Assembly (NCBI GenBank): GCA_964498125.1
Contig: CAZCGE010000059.1
Span: 44,068 to 108,067, forward strand
Direction of reading: 5' to 3'
Source: CAMDBL01 sp964498125
Lineage (GTDB): Bacteria > Pseudomonadota > Alphaproteobacteria > Rhizobiales > Hyphomicrobiaceae
Length of the DNA: 64,000 nucleotides
Positions 54,719-62,900 of this stretch are shown in pieces. Both the position numbers and the translations under genes were made by a program. Position 1 is the stretch's first letter. Each line of letters starts with the position of its first letter. A model generated the notes under the pieces. It was not told the DNA's origin. It did not search any database and saw only the letters and a list, made by a program, of their open reading frames with translations.

Positions 54719-54791
54719 GTAGGCTGGGTTACGCGCGGAGCGCCACCGTGGCAACCTTGAAACGGCTGTCGCCGCGCGTAACCCAGCCTAC
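54719..54791. repeat. 20-bp perfect inverted repeat between psd and pssA
   Basis: GTAGGCTGGGTTACGCGCGG (54719-54738) is exactly mirrored by CCGCGCGTAACCCAGCCTAC (54772-54791) around a 33-base loop. It fills most of the 99-bp psd-pssA gap, and would form a strong hairpin in the shared message. The arm is of the GGGTTACGCG type of interspersed repeat. Confidence 0.85.
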
Positions 54792-54801
54792 AGAGTCCAC
54801 C

Positions 54802-55518
54802 TTAGCTGCGGCGTGCTTCCCGTTCTGCCTCATTCGATTTCAGGTCAGCGAGCACGGTCTCGCCGCCAACGCAGCGCTGGCCCACGGCGACTTGGCCATG
54901 CTTGCCCGGCGGCAGGTAGACATCGACCCGGCTGCCGAAGCGGATCAGGCCAAATCTCTGGCCGACGCCGACCTGATCACCCTGCTGGACAAAAGTGACG
55001 ATTCTGCGTGCGATCAACCCGGCAATCTGGACAACTGCGATCTCGACACCGCCGTGGCCTTCGATGACGAGGGCGCGCCGCTCGTTCTCTTCGCTCGCCT
55101 TGTCGGCCGCGGCATTGATGAATGCTCCCGGCACATACAGGGAGCGGATGATGCGGCCGGCAACAGGCGCACGGTTGATGTGCACGTCGAAAACCGACAG
55201 GAAGATCGAAATGCGCAGGCGCTCGGCCCCGTCGGTGAAGCCGAGTTCCGAAGGAGGCTTGACCGATTCGATCAGACAGATGCGCCCATCGCCGGGGGCA
55301 ATGACCAAGCCCTCGCGCAGCGGAGTGACGCGATCGGGATCGCGGAAGAAATAGACGATCCAGGCCGTGACCAGCGCCAGACACCAGCCCAGCGGCGACC
55401 ACAGTAGGAAACCGACGATGGCGCAGAGCAGGCCAATGCCGACGAATTTGTGGCCGTCCCGATGCACCGGAACGAGAATATCCGTGATCGTGTCGAAGAG
55501 TCCGTGTCGCTCGCTCAA
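54802..55518 (-). CDS. psd: Phosphatidylserine decarboxylase proenzyme (short form)
   Basis: A 238-residue enzyme that converts phosphatidylserine to phosphatidylethanolamine and self-cleaves at a Gly-Ser bond to make its pyruvoyl group. The cleavage motif is RFGSRVDVYLPPG near residue 192. VIAPGDGRICLIE and SIFLSVFDVHINRAPVAG are also diagnostic, and the length is that of the archaeal/alphaproteobacterial short class. The start is TTG at 55518, chosen because GGAGG lies six bases upstream. It is first in the psd-pssA-rfbC run. Confidence 0.94.
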   Translation of the reverse strand: MSERHGLFDTITDILVPVHRDGHKFVGIGLLCAIVGFLLWSPLGWCLALVTAWIVYFFRDPDRVTPLREGLVIAPGDGRICLIESVKPPSELGFTDGAERLRISIFLSVFDVHINRAPVAGRIIRSLYVPGAFINAAADKASEENERRALVIEGHGGVEIAVVQIAGLIARRIVTFVQQGDQVGVGQRFGLIRFGSRVDVYLPPGKHGQVAVGQRCVGGETVLADLKSNEAEREARRS

Positions 55519-55729
55519 GTCAGCCTCCGGCCATGCGGTTGGTGGAAGGAGGACACTGCCGCCGCACAGCAGATCCAGGGATCAGCGCATATCGGTTGGG
55601 TTGCGGCGCGCTGATTGCGCCGCACCACACCAGGACCAGACGATCGTGCGCTGCGCATCCAATTCCGTCAGGTTTCGTTCGCCCCGGTCGAAGCCCCAGC
55701 CCAACCACCGCCGAACGCAGTTCTCAGCA

Positions 55730-57253
55730 TTATTCGATCGGTATCGCCACGAACCGCATATCGCCCTTGGCGTCCTCGAGCCGCAGCAGCACCTGCTTGC
55801 GCCCGGCTTTCTTGACTTTGTCGATGCTCTTGACGACGTCCTCAGGCAAGGCGACCGTATCCTGCGCGGCTTCGACAATGACATCGCCGGGCTTGACGTT
55901 GCGCTGGGCGGCGGGGCTTTGCGGGTCGACTTCGATGACGACCACGCCGCTGACCTTCTTGTCGATGCCGTACTTGGCGCGCATTTCGTCGGTCAAGGGT
56001 GCGAGCTTGAGCCCGATCAGCGAGCGCTCTGATGGCTTGGCGCCACCTGCTCCCGGGTTCTGCGGGTCGGCGGGGTCCTTATCCTTGTCCTCGTCCTCGG
56101 TGAGGCGCCCGACGGCAACCTTGAAATTCTTTTTCTGGCCTTTGCGCAGCGCCTCGACGTCGACCGTCTTGCCGATCGGTGTCTGTGCCACGACGCGCGG
56201 CAGGCCGCGCATGGAGGACACATCTTTCCCGTCGAATTTCAGGATCACGTCGCCGGCCTCGATCCCGGCCTTGGCGGCGGGGCTGTCGGGGGTGACGGAG
56301 GAGACCAGGGCGCCGGTGTTCTCCTTCAGGCTGAGCGATTCGGCGATGTCTTCGGTGACCGTCTGGATCTTGACGCCAAGCCAGCCGCGGCGCGTCTCGC
56401 CGAACTGCTTGAGCTGGTCGATGACGATCATGGCCGTGTCGGAGGGCACCGCGAAGCCGATGCCAATCGAGCCGCCGGTGGGCGAGATGATGGCGGTGTT
56501 CACGCCGATGACTTCGCCATCCATGCTGAACAGCGGTCCGCCCGAGTTGCCCTTGTTGATGGCGGCGTCGGTCTGCAGGAAATCATCGTAGGGGCCCGAC
56601 TGGATGTCGCGCTGCTTGGCCGAGATGATGCCGAGCGTGACCGAGCCACCGAGGCCGAACGGATTGCCGATGGCCAGCACCCAGTCGCCGACCTTCATGC
56701 GCGTGGACGAGCCGAAGTTGACCTGCGCCAAGGGCTTCTTCGGCGTCACCTTGAGCAGGGCGAGATCGGACTTGGTGTCCTTGCCGAGCACCTTGTCGAC
56801 CTTCAGCTTGCTGCCGTCGGTGAAGTTGATGATGATCTCGTCGGCGCCCTCGATGACGTGGTGGTTGGTGACGATAAGGCCTTCCTTGCCATCGATGACG
56901 AAGCCGGAACCGAGGGATGACACCTTGCGATCACTCGGTCCGCGTCCGCTTCCACCGCCTCCTCCGCCACGGCGGTTGAAGAACTCCTCGAAGAATTCCT
57001 CGAACGGTGAACCCTTGGGCACCCGTGGCAGCGGCACACCTTGCGGGCCCTTGACGGTTTGGCTGGTCGAGATGTTGACGACGGCGTCAAGCAGCTTCTC
57101 GGCGACGCCGGATACCGATTGCGGGCCCTGCAGCTGTGCGCTGGCGGGATGGGCCGCGAACGCCAGGCCCGTCGCAACGCTTGCCGCGAGAAGTAGAGCC
57201 GCCGTCAGCATGCGTGTTGGCACCGGTAGCACGCGGGGCGACATTGCACGCAT
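55730..57253 (-). CDS. degP: Periplasmic serine protease/chaperone DegP (HtrA)
   Basis: A 507-residue Do-type protease that degrades or refolds damaged envelope proteins. The signal peptide ends near HPASAQ. The catalytic triad is histidine in LIVTNHHVIEGA, aspartate in DTKSDLALLKV and serine in NKGNSGGPLF. Two PDZ domains follow, starting WLGVKIQTVTEDIAESL and LIGLKLAPLTDEM. A Gly-rich loop (RRGGGGGGSGRGPSDR) lies in the LA-loop position. The start at 57253 follows GGGAG; 57289 is also open. It lies downstream of hflK, hflC and the DUF2065 gene on the same strand, the standard order. Confidence 0.95.
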   Translation of the reverse strand: MRAMSPRVLPVPTRMLTAALLLAASVATGLAFAAHPASAQLQGPQSVSGVAEKLLDAVVNISTSQTVKGPQGVPLPRVPKGSPFEEFFEEFFNRRGGGGGGSGRGPSDRKVSSLGSGFVIDGKEGLIVTNHHVIEGADEIIINFTDGSKLKVDKVLGKDTKSDLALLKVTPKKPLAQVNFGSSTRMKVGDWVLAIGNPFGLGGSVTLGIISAKQRDIQSGPYDDFLQTDAAINKGNSGGPLFSMDGEVIGVNTAIISPTGGSIGIGFAVPSDTAMIVIDQLKQFGETRRGWLGVKIQTVTEDIAESLSLKENTGALVSSVTPDSPAAKAGIEAGDVILKFDGKDVSSMRGLPRVVAQTPIGKTVDVEALRKGQKKNFKVAVGRLTEDEDKDKDPADPQNPGAGGAKPSERSLIGLKLAPLTDEMRAKYGIDKKVSGVVVIEVDPQSPAAQRNVKPGDVIVEAAQDTVALPEDVVKSIDKVKKAGRKQVLLRLEDAKGDMRFVAIPIE

Positions 57254-57393
57254 GGGTTCAATCTCCCGAATCCCGAAAATTCCAGCCATCCCGATTCACG
57301 CCATCCCGCCGGCAGCGTGAGGTTTCCCGGCATTCCACCGATCACAACGTCATATGTCAATGCACGCATGGTCTGATTGTGACGCTGGACATC

Positions 57394-57579
57394 CTAGCCC
57401 CTGACCAACCAGACCACCAACACACCAACCGCGATCGCTGCCGCGCCACAGATGCGCAGCGTTTGCTCGCGTGCCTCGCTGGCCATGGCCAGCGCCTGTA
57501 GGGCAATGTGCGGCAAAGCCGCCCACAGCAGCCCCTCGATAACCAGCACCAAGCCCATTCCGACGACGAGATCGCTCAT
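57394..57579 (-). CDS. DUF2065-family small membrane protein
   Basis: A 61-residue protein with two helices, VVGMGLVLVIEGLLWAALP and ICGAAAIAVGVLVVWLVR. It overlaps the end of hflC by ATGA (57576-57579). This DUF2065 protein (YjeT-like) is regularly encoded directly after hflC, so it probably acts with the HflKC complex, though its role is unknown. Confidence 0.88.
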   Translation of the reverse strand: MSDLVVGMGLVLVIEGLLWAALPHIALQALAMASEAREQTLRICGAAAIAVGVLVVWLVRG

Positions 57580-58463
57580 TTTTTTGGTGGAGCCGCCGGG
57601 TCGCCGAAATAGCGGAAGAAATCCTTGTACTGTGCGCTGTCGGGCGAGATAACCAGGCGCGTATCGCCTTTCTTGAGTGCCTGCTCGTAGGCCTCCATGG
57701 ATCGCAGGAACTGGTAGAACTCGGGATCCTTCGAGAAGGCTTCATTGGTGATGCGCGTGCGCTCGGCGTCGCCCTCGCCGCGTGCGCGGCGGGCATCGCG
57801 TTCGGCCTCGGCCTTGAGCACAGTCACCTGCCGGTCGGCATCACCCTTGATGCGCCGAGACTGCTCCTCGCCCTGGGCGCGGAACTCAGCGGCCTCGCGC
57901 TCGCGGTCGGTCTTCATGCGCTGGTAGATCGAGGCGGAGATCTGCGGTGGCAGGTCGGCGCGCTTGGTGCGCACGTCGACGATCTCGATGCCGAAGTTGG
58001 CGGCTTGCTCGTTGACCTGCTGCTTGATCTGCTGCATCAGCGCCTCGCGCTTGTCGCGCACGGCTTCGACCAGCGTCGCCGAGCCGAGCACGCGCCGCAG
58101 TGAGCTGTCGAGCAGGTCGCCGACGCGCGAGCGCACACCCTGCACATTGCGCACCGTCTGGTAATACTTCAACGGGTCGACGATGCGATAGCGCGCGAAG
58201 CTGTCGACGATCAGCCGGTTCTGGTCGGAGGTGAACACTTCCTGCGCCGCGGTATCGAGGTCGAGGATCCGCTTGTCGAAGAACTCGACCGACTCCACGA
58301 ACGGAATCTTCCAATTCAGCCCGGCCGTGTCGATCATTCGCTTCGGTTTGCCGAACTCCAGCACGAGCGCCTGCTCGTTCTGATGGACGATGAACAGCGT
58401 GAAGGAGGAGCCCAGTGCGCCAAGTCCAAGGATGAACAGGATGGCGAGGAGGAATTTGCGCAT
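57576..58463 (-). CDS. hflC: HflC, SPFH-domain protease modulator
   Basis: A 295-residue SPFH/Band-7 protein anchored by an N-terminal helix (LLAILFILGLGALGSSFTLF) with its bulk in the periplasm. With HflK it forms a large cage around FtsH and modulates degradation of membrane proteins. Typical pieces are FIVHQNEQALVLEFGKPKR, GLNWKIPFVESVEFFDKR and VDVRTKRADLPPQISASIYQRMKTDRERE (in parts), then a coiled-coil rich in Glu and Arg. It starts 56 bp after hflK. Confidence 0.94.
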   Translation of the reverse strand: MRKFLLAILFILGLGALGSSFTLFIVHQNEQALVLEFGKPKRMIDTAGLNWKIPFVESVEFFDKRILDLDTAAQEVFTSDQNRLIVDSFARYRIVDPLKYYQTVRNVQGVRSRVGDLLDSSLRRVLGSATLVEAVRDKREALMQQIKQQVNEQAANFGIEIVDVRTKRADLPPQISASIYQRMKTDREREAAEFRAQGEEQSRRIKGDADRQVTVLKAEAERDARRARGEGDAERTRITNEAFSKDPEFYQFLRSMEAYEQALKKGDTRLVISPDSAQYKDFFRYFGDPAAPPKK

Positions 58464-58519
58464 TGTCGGTTTTTTCCTAACGACGTCTTAGTTTCGCGCC
58501 GGGTGTCGAGCCGATCACA

Positions 58520-59671
58520 TCAGTTTGCCGGCGGGATGGGCGGGCGCCGTTGCTGCGGATCGAGCGACATCCATGGCAGTATGCTCTGACTGGTCTTGCT
58601 GTCGATAATGATCTTATCGGCGCCGGTCAGCACTCGTTCCATCGTTTCCAGGTGCATGCGCTGGCGGGTCAGGACTGGCGCTTTGCGATATTCTTCGTAG
58701 ATCTTCAGGAACCGATCCGCCTCGCCGCGGGCTTCCGCCACAGCCTTTTCCTTATAGCCCTGCGCCTCCTGCAGGATCCGTTGCGCTTCGCCACGCGCCT
58801 CGGGGATCACCTTGTTGGCATAGGTCTCGGCCTGGTTCTGGATGCGCAACTTGTCGTTGCCGGCGGCGGCCACGTCGCGGAAAGCATCGACCACCTGGCT
58901 CGGCGCTTCGGCATGCTGCATCTGTAACTGGGTGACGCGAATGCCCGAATTGTAGCTGTCGAGGACGCGCTGCGTCAGATCCTTGACCTGCCGCTCGATA
59001 TCGGTGCGCTTTTCGGTCAAGACGTCCTGGGCCTTGCTCTTGCCGACCATCTCGCGCATGACGCTTTCGGCCACTTCCTTGACGGTGATCTCAGGCTTCT
59101 CGATGTTGAACAGGAAGGCCGCCGCGTCCTTGATATCCCACTGCACGACGAAGCCGACATCGATAATGTTCTCATCGCCCGTCAACATCTGCCCTTCGTT
59201 CTGATCCTGCGATCCTGGGCCGCGACGCACGTTGAGACTGGCATTCTTGCCGATTTCGGTTCGGTTCGCGGCGGTCACTTTCGGCAAGCGGACTTCCTCG
59301 ATCGGGTAGGGCAGGCGGAAGTGCAGGCCTGGCGGTTCCTGGCGAACGTATTGGCCAAAGCGCATGACGATGCCGAGTTCGTCCGGCTTCACTTGGAACA
59401 AGAAGCCGTACCAGATGCCGACGCCGATGGCGCCCAGAAGGCCGAGGAACCACATCCAGCCGGGGGGGCCGCCGGTACCCGGCATGACTTGCTTGAGCTT
59501 ATCTTGACCGCGCTTCAGGATCTCTTCCAGGTCGGGCTGTTGGCCGCCCCCGCCGCCGCCGCCCTGGCCCCACGGACCCTGGCCCCAGGGGCCACCGCCG
59601 CCCCCGCCGCCCCCGCCGCTTTTCCAGCCACCGCCACCACCACTGCCGCCGCTTTGATTATTCCAAGGCAT
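58520..59671 (-). CDS. hflK: HflK, SPFH-domain protease modulator
   Basis: A 383-residue partner of HflC. The first 45 residues are almost all glycine with Trp, Pro and Gln, including two GPWGQG units, a typical HflK head. The membrane helix is WMWFLGLLGAIGVGIWYGFLF near residue 73. The SPFH domain includes PGLHFRLPYPIEEVRLPKV and LTGDENIIDVGFVVQWDIKDAAAFLF (in parts), followed by ALTYANK-type coiled region with QAETYANKVIPEARGEAQRI. First gene of the hflK-hflC-DUF2065-degP run; the folA stop lies about 170 bp upstream of its start. Confidence 0.94.
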   Translation of the reverse strand: MPWNNQSGGSGGGGGWKSGGGGGGGGGPWGQGPWGQGGGGGGGQQPDLEEILKRGQDKLKQVMPGTGGPPGWMWFLGLLGAIGVGIWYGFLFQVKPDELGIVMRFGQYVRQEPPGLHFRLPYPIEEVRLPKVTAANRTEIGKNASLNVRRGPGSQDQNEGQMLTGDENIIDVGFVVQWDIKDAAAFLFNIEKPEITVKEVAESVMREMVGKSKAQDVLTEKRTDIERQVKDLTQRVLDSYNSGIRVTQLQMQHAEAPSQVVDAFRDVAAAGNDKLRIQNQAETYANKVIPEARGEAQRILQEAQGYKEKAVAEARGEADRFLKIYEEYRKAPVLTRQRMHLETMERVLTGADKIIIDSKTSQSILPWMSLDPQQRRPPIPPAN

Positions 59672-59841
59672 TCGTCAATCTCTGAGGTGAGAGGTGGAAG
59701 GACAGCATCAGGACCTGAGGCTGCAACATTTGCCCGTCGCCAGCATTGCCGAACCGACGCCGGTCATTACGCCCGCTTATAGTGCATGCATGCGGCTCGG
59801 CGCAAATCTCCTGCATCACTTTGGTGACGAAGGCGCCGTAT

Positions 59842-60396
59842 TCAAGGTGCGCCGGCCGATTCCAGCGGTGTCGAGCGCTCATATATCGTCAGCGTGCACG
59901 GGTGGTCGTCGGCCTGGTCGGGTATGACGGGGTGCTGCTGCACCAGGCGCCAATTGTCGGGATCAAGGGCAGGAAACACGGCGTCTCCGGGCGGTTGCGC
60001 GTGCACCACGGTGAGATAGACCCGGGCGGCGGAGGGCAAGGCCTGGCGATACAGGTCAGCGCCGCCGATAACCATAATCTCATCTCCCCCACGAGCGGCG
60101 GCAAGGCGGCGGGCTGCGGCCAGAGCCTCCTCCAAGCTGTGGGCAACATGCACGCCATCGGGACGGAAACCCGCGTCGCGGGTGACGACAATGTTGTCCC
60201 GTCCCGGCAGCGGCTTGCCAATCGAGCGATACGTCGTGCGGCCCATGATCACCGGCTTGCCAATGGTCAGTCGCCGGAAGGTCTTGAGGTCGGAGGGGAT
60301 ATGCCAGGGCATGGCTCCTGCACGGCCGATCACGCCATTCTCGGCGGCGGCGACGATGAGGGCGATCTCGGGCTCGGACGCAGAGTCGAAATTCAT
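59842..60396 (-). CDS. folA: Dihydrofolate reductase
   Basis: A 184-residue NADPH-dependent reductase that regenerates tetrahydrofolate after thymidylate synthesis. Motifs are IALIVAAAENGVIGRAGAMPWHIPSDLKTFRRLT near the start (proton-donor Asp in PSDLKTF), GKPVIMGRTTYRSIGKPLPGR and IMVIGGADLYRQALP. The start overlaps the stop of the 128-residue gene by ATGA (60393-60396). The usual thyA-folA pairing is preserved on the strand but two extra genes stand between them. Confidence 0.95.
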   Translation of the reverse strand: MNFDSASEPEIALIVAAAENGVIGRAGAMPWHIPSDLKTFRRLTIGKPVIMGRTTYRSIGKPLPGRDNIVVTRDAGFRPDGVHVAHSLEEALAAARRLAAARGGDEIMVIGGADLYRQALPSAARVYLTVVHAQPPGDAVFPALDPDNWRLVQQHPVIPDQADDHPCTLTIYERSTPLESAGAP

Positions 60397-60779
60397 GAGG
60401 CAAGCTTGAAAATCAGGGCATCCTCGAGGAAGACGCCGTTGATCCTGTTGTTTGTAAAGCGAACAGAGCTATCTCCCTCGATGCGTATGACGCTACCGAG
60501 CGTGCTGACCAGGGGCGAGGTGGCGTCCACGATATCAACGCGATCGAGACGCAAGACTGATTGTGACTGCCCCGCATCATGGATGGCCTTGACAAATGTC
60601 CGGTAGAATGTTGTCGGATCTTTCCGCTGCTCCTGCGGGCATACCACGAACCGCCAACGTTCCGCCTCGGAGTAATACATCCACATCGCCGCCTTGAGCG
60701 GATACCCATGCGACTCCAGGAACTTGACGAGCGCGCGCGATGCTTCGATGTCCGAGTCTACCAATGTCGTCTCAGCCAT
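60393..60779 (-). CDS. Unknown protein paired with a HEPN gene
   Basis: A 128-residue protein. It begins TLVDSDIEASRALVKFLESHGYPLKAAMWMYYSEAERWRFVVC in effect: an opening helix, then a strand with aliphatic and aromatic residues, then PTTFYRTFVKAIHDAG. This looks like the uncharacterised proteins that accompany HEPN genes in many genomes (pattern: residue change-over from ALVxxLxxxG to AALW and WRLV). It overlaps the HEPN gene by 22 bp upstream and folA by 4 bp downstream. GC is visibly lower than in folA. Confidence 0.6.
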   Translation of the reverse strand: MAETTLVDSDIEASRALVKFLESHGYPLKAAMWMYYSEAERWRFVVCPQEQRKDPTTFYRTFVKAIHDAGQSQSVLRLDRVDIVDATSPLVSTLGSVIRIEGDSSVRFTNNRINGVFLEDALIFKLAS

Positions 60780-61183
60780 GTGAGAACTCCGTGTTGGTGG
60801 TGACCCACCGCTTCCAGCATTGCCGTGGCCCGGAATGGATCGACTATCTGGTATCGCGACGTCTCATCCCATGCTGTGACGATCGTCCAGGAGGTTTCCA
60901 GGCCGACCGACGCATCCGCCTCGGTGTCCCAAGCTTCCTTGAGCCCGGAGAGGTTGAGGAGTTCGACGAGATTGTGAGTGTATACCCTATCGACGAACCT
61001 TTTCGATGGGATCACCCCCTGCCTGAAGCCATGGGCGATGACAGCCTTGAGTCCACACTCGATGGCATACCCGGCAAGGTAATAGGCTCCGGAGTGGTGC
61101 CCCACAGTCAACAGCAGCTGAGCATCCTTGAAGCGCATCTCGGCCAGCGCGCGGAGGTCATCAATGCTTGGTTCTATTGCCAC
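60758..61183 (-). CDS. HEPN-domain protein
   Basis: A 141-residue HEPN protein. The family core is visible as HHSGAYYLAGYAIECGLKAVIAHG near residues 29-52 and YTHNLVELLNLSGL near residue 68, giving a DRVYTH stretch that could contain the R-x(n)-H ribonuclease motif, though the spacing is shorter than usual. HEPN proteins include toxin RNases paired with antitoxins, so with the downstream 128-residue gene this may be a toxin-antitoxin-like or RNA-processing pair. The GTG start overlaps the thyA stop by one base (TAGTG). Confidence 0.75.
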   Translation of the reverse strand: MAIEPSIDDLRALAEMRFKDAQLLLTVGHHSGAYYLAGYAIECGLKAVIAHGFRQGVIPSKRFVDRVYTHNLVELLNLSGLKEAWDTEADASVGLETSWTIVTAWDETSRYQIVDPFRATAMLEAVGHHQHGVLTWLRRHW

Positions 61184-61977
61184 TACACCGCCACCGGCGC
61201 CTTGATGTGCGGGTGCGGGGCGTAGCCGTCGAGCGTGAAATCCTCGTAGCGGAAGCCGAAGATGCTTTTCACGTCTGGATTGAGACGCATCACCGGCAGC
61301 GGCCGTGGCTCGCGCGACAATTGCAAATCGGCCTGCTCCAGGTGGTTCAAGTACAGGTGCGCGTCACCGAACGTGTGCACGAACTCGCCCGGTCTCAGGC
61401 CCGCCACTTGCGCCATCATCAACGTCAGCAGCGCGTAGCTGGCGATATTGAATGGTACGCCGAGGAAGACGTCGGCCGAGCGTTGATAGAGCTGGCAGGA
61501 GAGCCGGCCGTCCGCGACATAAAACTGGAACAGGCAATGGCAGGGCGCCAGCGCCATGTCCGGCAAGTCCGCCGGATTCCAGGCCGAAATGATCATGCGG
61601 CGGCTATCGGGATTGGTTTTTAGCGTCTCGATCACATCGCCGATCTGGTCGATCGCCCGCCCGTCGGGCGTGGCCCACGAGCGCCATTGCTTGCCGTAGA
61701 CCGGACCGAGATTGCCCTTTTCATCGGCCCACTCGTCCCAGATGCCGACGCCGTTTTCCTTCAGGTAGCCAATGTTGGTGTCGCCCTTCAGGAACCACAG
61801 AATCTCGTGGACGATTGATTTCAGATGCACTTTCTTGGTCGTCACCAGCGGGAAGCCGTCGGCGAGATCGAAGCGCATCTGGTGGCCGAACACGGACAGC
61901 GTGCCGGTGCCGGTGCGGTCGGTCTTGCGGGCGCCGTGGTCGCGGATACGGCGCATGAGGTCAAGATAAGCGTGCAT
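61183..61977 (-). CDS. thyA: Thymidylate synthase
   Basis: A 264-residue enzyme that methylates dUMP to dTMP with methylene-tetrahydrofolate. The catalytic cysteine is in LAPCHCLFQFYV near residue 146. Other motifs are KTDRTGTGTLSVFGHQMRFDL, WFLKGDTNIGYL and QRSADVFLGVPFNIASYALL. Length equals E. coli ThyA. It heads an overlapping four-gene run: thyA, HEPN, the 128-residue gene, folA. No ribosome site is obvious before the ATG. Confidence 0.96.
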   Translation of the reverse strand: MHAYLDLMRRIRDHGARKTDRTGTGTLSVFGHQMRFDLADGFPLVTTKKVHLKSIVHEILWFLKGDTNIGYLKENGVGIWDEWADEKGNLGPVYGKQWRSWATPDGRAIDQIGDVIETLKTNPDSRRMIISAWNPADLPDMALAPCHCLFQFYVADGRLSCQLYQRSADVFLGVPFNIASYALLTLMMAQVAGLRPGEFVHTFGDAHLYLNHLEQADLQLSREPRPLPVMRLNPDVKSIFGFRYEDFTLDGYAPHPHIKAPVAV

Positions 61978-62038
61978 GCAACCAATCTAACGCGATTCTG
62001 GCATCATGCGGCAACCCCGCCGGAGTGGATGGGATATG

Positions 62039-62067
62039 CTGACGAAAGTAGCAGCCTGAACTATATA
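62039..62067 (+). promoter_or_regulatory. Likely sigma-70-type promoter for the boxC relic
   Basis: CTGACG (62039-62044) and TATATA (62062-62067) are 17 bp apart, close to the TTGACA-17-TATAAT consensus. They lie 29 bp upstream of the ATG at 62096, and a strong GGGAGG ribosome site follows at about 62080. Confidence 0.55.
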
Positions 62068-62095
62068 TCTTGAAAATGAGGGAGGTGCGGTAAAC

Positions 62096-62449
62096 ATGCA
62101 ACATAACGCACCGCCAGCGGCCGAAGCCGCCGCTGGCCACCGCATCGACTTCGCAACTTCGCCTGATCGCACCCGGCACTGGAAACTGCAGGTGTCCGGA
62201 ACGCTGGCCAAGATCGCCTTCGCTTGCGACCATGCCTACATGTTCTGCGGCACGATGAAGGGCGACAACCGGGCGGAAGCTAAAATGACGCTATCGCCGG
62301 CCCCGAGACCATGGAAACCGAGAATTTTCGGACGTCTGACCGCTTGGCAGAACTGGATCTTCCAGCGGCCGAGTGCGGTTGGCGCGGACGGCGCACTGAA
62401 ACGCTACGGCACTGGCGTCAAGGCAAGCTATGATCCGGAAAGAATATGA
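62096..62449 (+). pseudogene. boxC: boxC relic (benzoyl-CoA-dihydrodiol lyase), internally deleted
   Basis: Full BoxC is about 550 residues and cleaves the ring of the epoxidised benzoyl-CoA product. Here only 117 codons remain, stitched from three parts of the family as I recall it. Codons 1-40 match the N-terminus (RIDFATSPDRTRHWKLQVSG). The next 27 (ACDHAYMFCGTMKGDNRAEAK) match a mid-C-terminal segment. The end matches the C-terminus (RIFGRLTAWQNWIFQRPSAV). In another frame, 62296-62319 still spells AGPETMET, and one extra base at 62320 restores the frame. The promoter, ribosome site and stop remain. It cannot be a working lyase. Confidence 0.7.
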
Positions 62450-62451
62450 GA

Positions 62452-62500
62452 CAGTAGCCAATAGGCAATAGGCAGTAGGCAGTAGGCAGTAAGCAGAAGG
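62452..62500 (+). repeat. Array of seven 7-bp repeats (CARTAGG), left arm of cassette
   Basis: Seven consecutive heptamers: CAGTAGC, CAATAGG, CAATAGG, CAGTAGG, CAGTAGG, CAGTAAG, CAGAAGG. The array starts two bases after the boxC-relic stop codon. The same heptamer in the opposite orientation lies at 62901-62935. Confidence 0.85.
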
Positions 62501-62517
62501 CCGGTGGGATCAGTGTC

Positions 62518-62892
62518 ATGACGGATGCGCGCAAAGCTATCAATAACCATCGTGATTTGATCGTTTGGCAAAAGAGCATGGACCTGGCCGTGACAGCTTA
62601 TCAACTGACGGCCTCGTTCCCGTCTGATGAGCGATATGGGTTGACCAGCCAGATCAGACGATCGTGCGCATCGGTTCCTGCCAATATCGCAGAAGGTTAC
62701 GGCCGCGAAAGTTCTGGTGCATACGCGCAGCAGTTGCGCGTTGCTCAAGGCTCCCTGAAGGAATTAGAGACCCACGTCGAGTTGGCACATCGGGTCGGCC
62801 ACATTGATGCAGCAGCCCTCTCGCCCGTGCTCAAGAGCGCCGAAGAAATCGGCAAGATGCTTCGCAGTCTGATCAGGTCGATTGAGCGCTAG
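62518..62892 (+). CDS. Four-helix-bundle (S23/IVP-like) protein
   Basis: A 124-residue protein of the four-helix-bundle family first known from 23S rRNA intervening sequences and related to the Avd accessory protein of diversity-generating retroelements. The hallmark is FPSDERYGLTSQIRRSCASVPANIAEGYGRES (residues about 33-64; key residues FP, GLTSQIRR, NIAEG, R). It starts NNHRDLIVWQKSMDLAV, also typical. The gene is bounded on both sides by inverted arrays of the same 7-bp repeat, so it looks like the cargo of a small cassette. It is in no operon with the box genes by function. Confidence 0.88.
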   Translation: MTDARKAINNHRDLIVWQKSMDLAVTAYQLTASFPSDERYGLTSQIRRSCASVPANIAEGYGRESSGAYAQQLRVAQGSLKELETHVELAHRVGHIDAAALSPVLKSAEEIGKMLRSLIRSIER

Positions 62893-62900
62893 GCCTGGGC

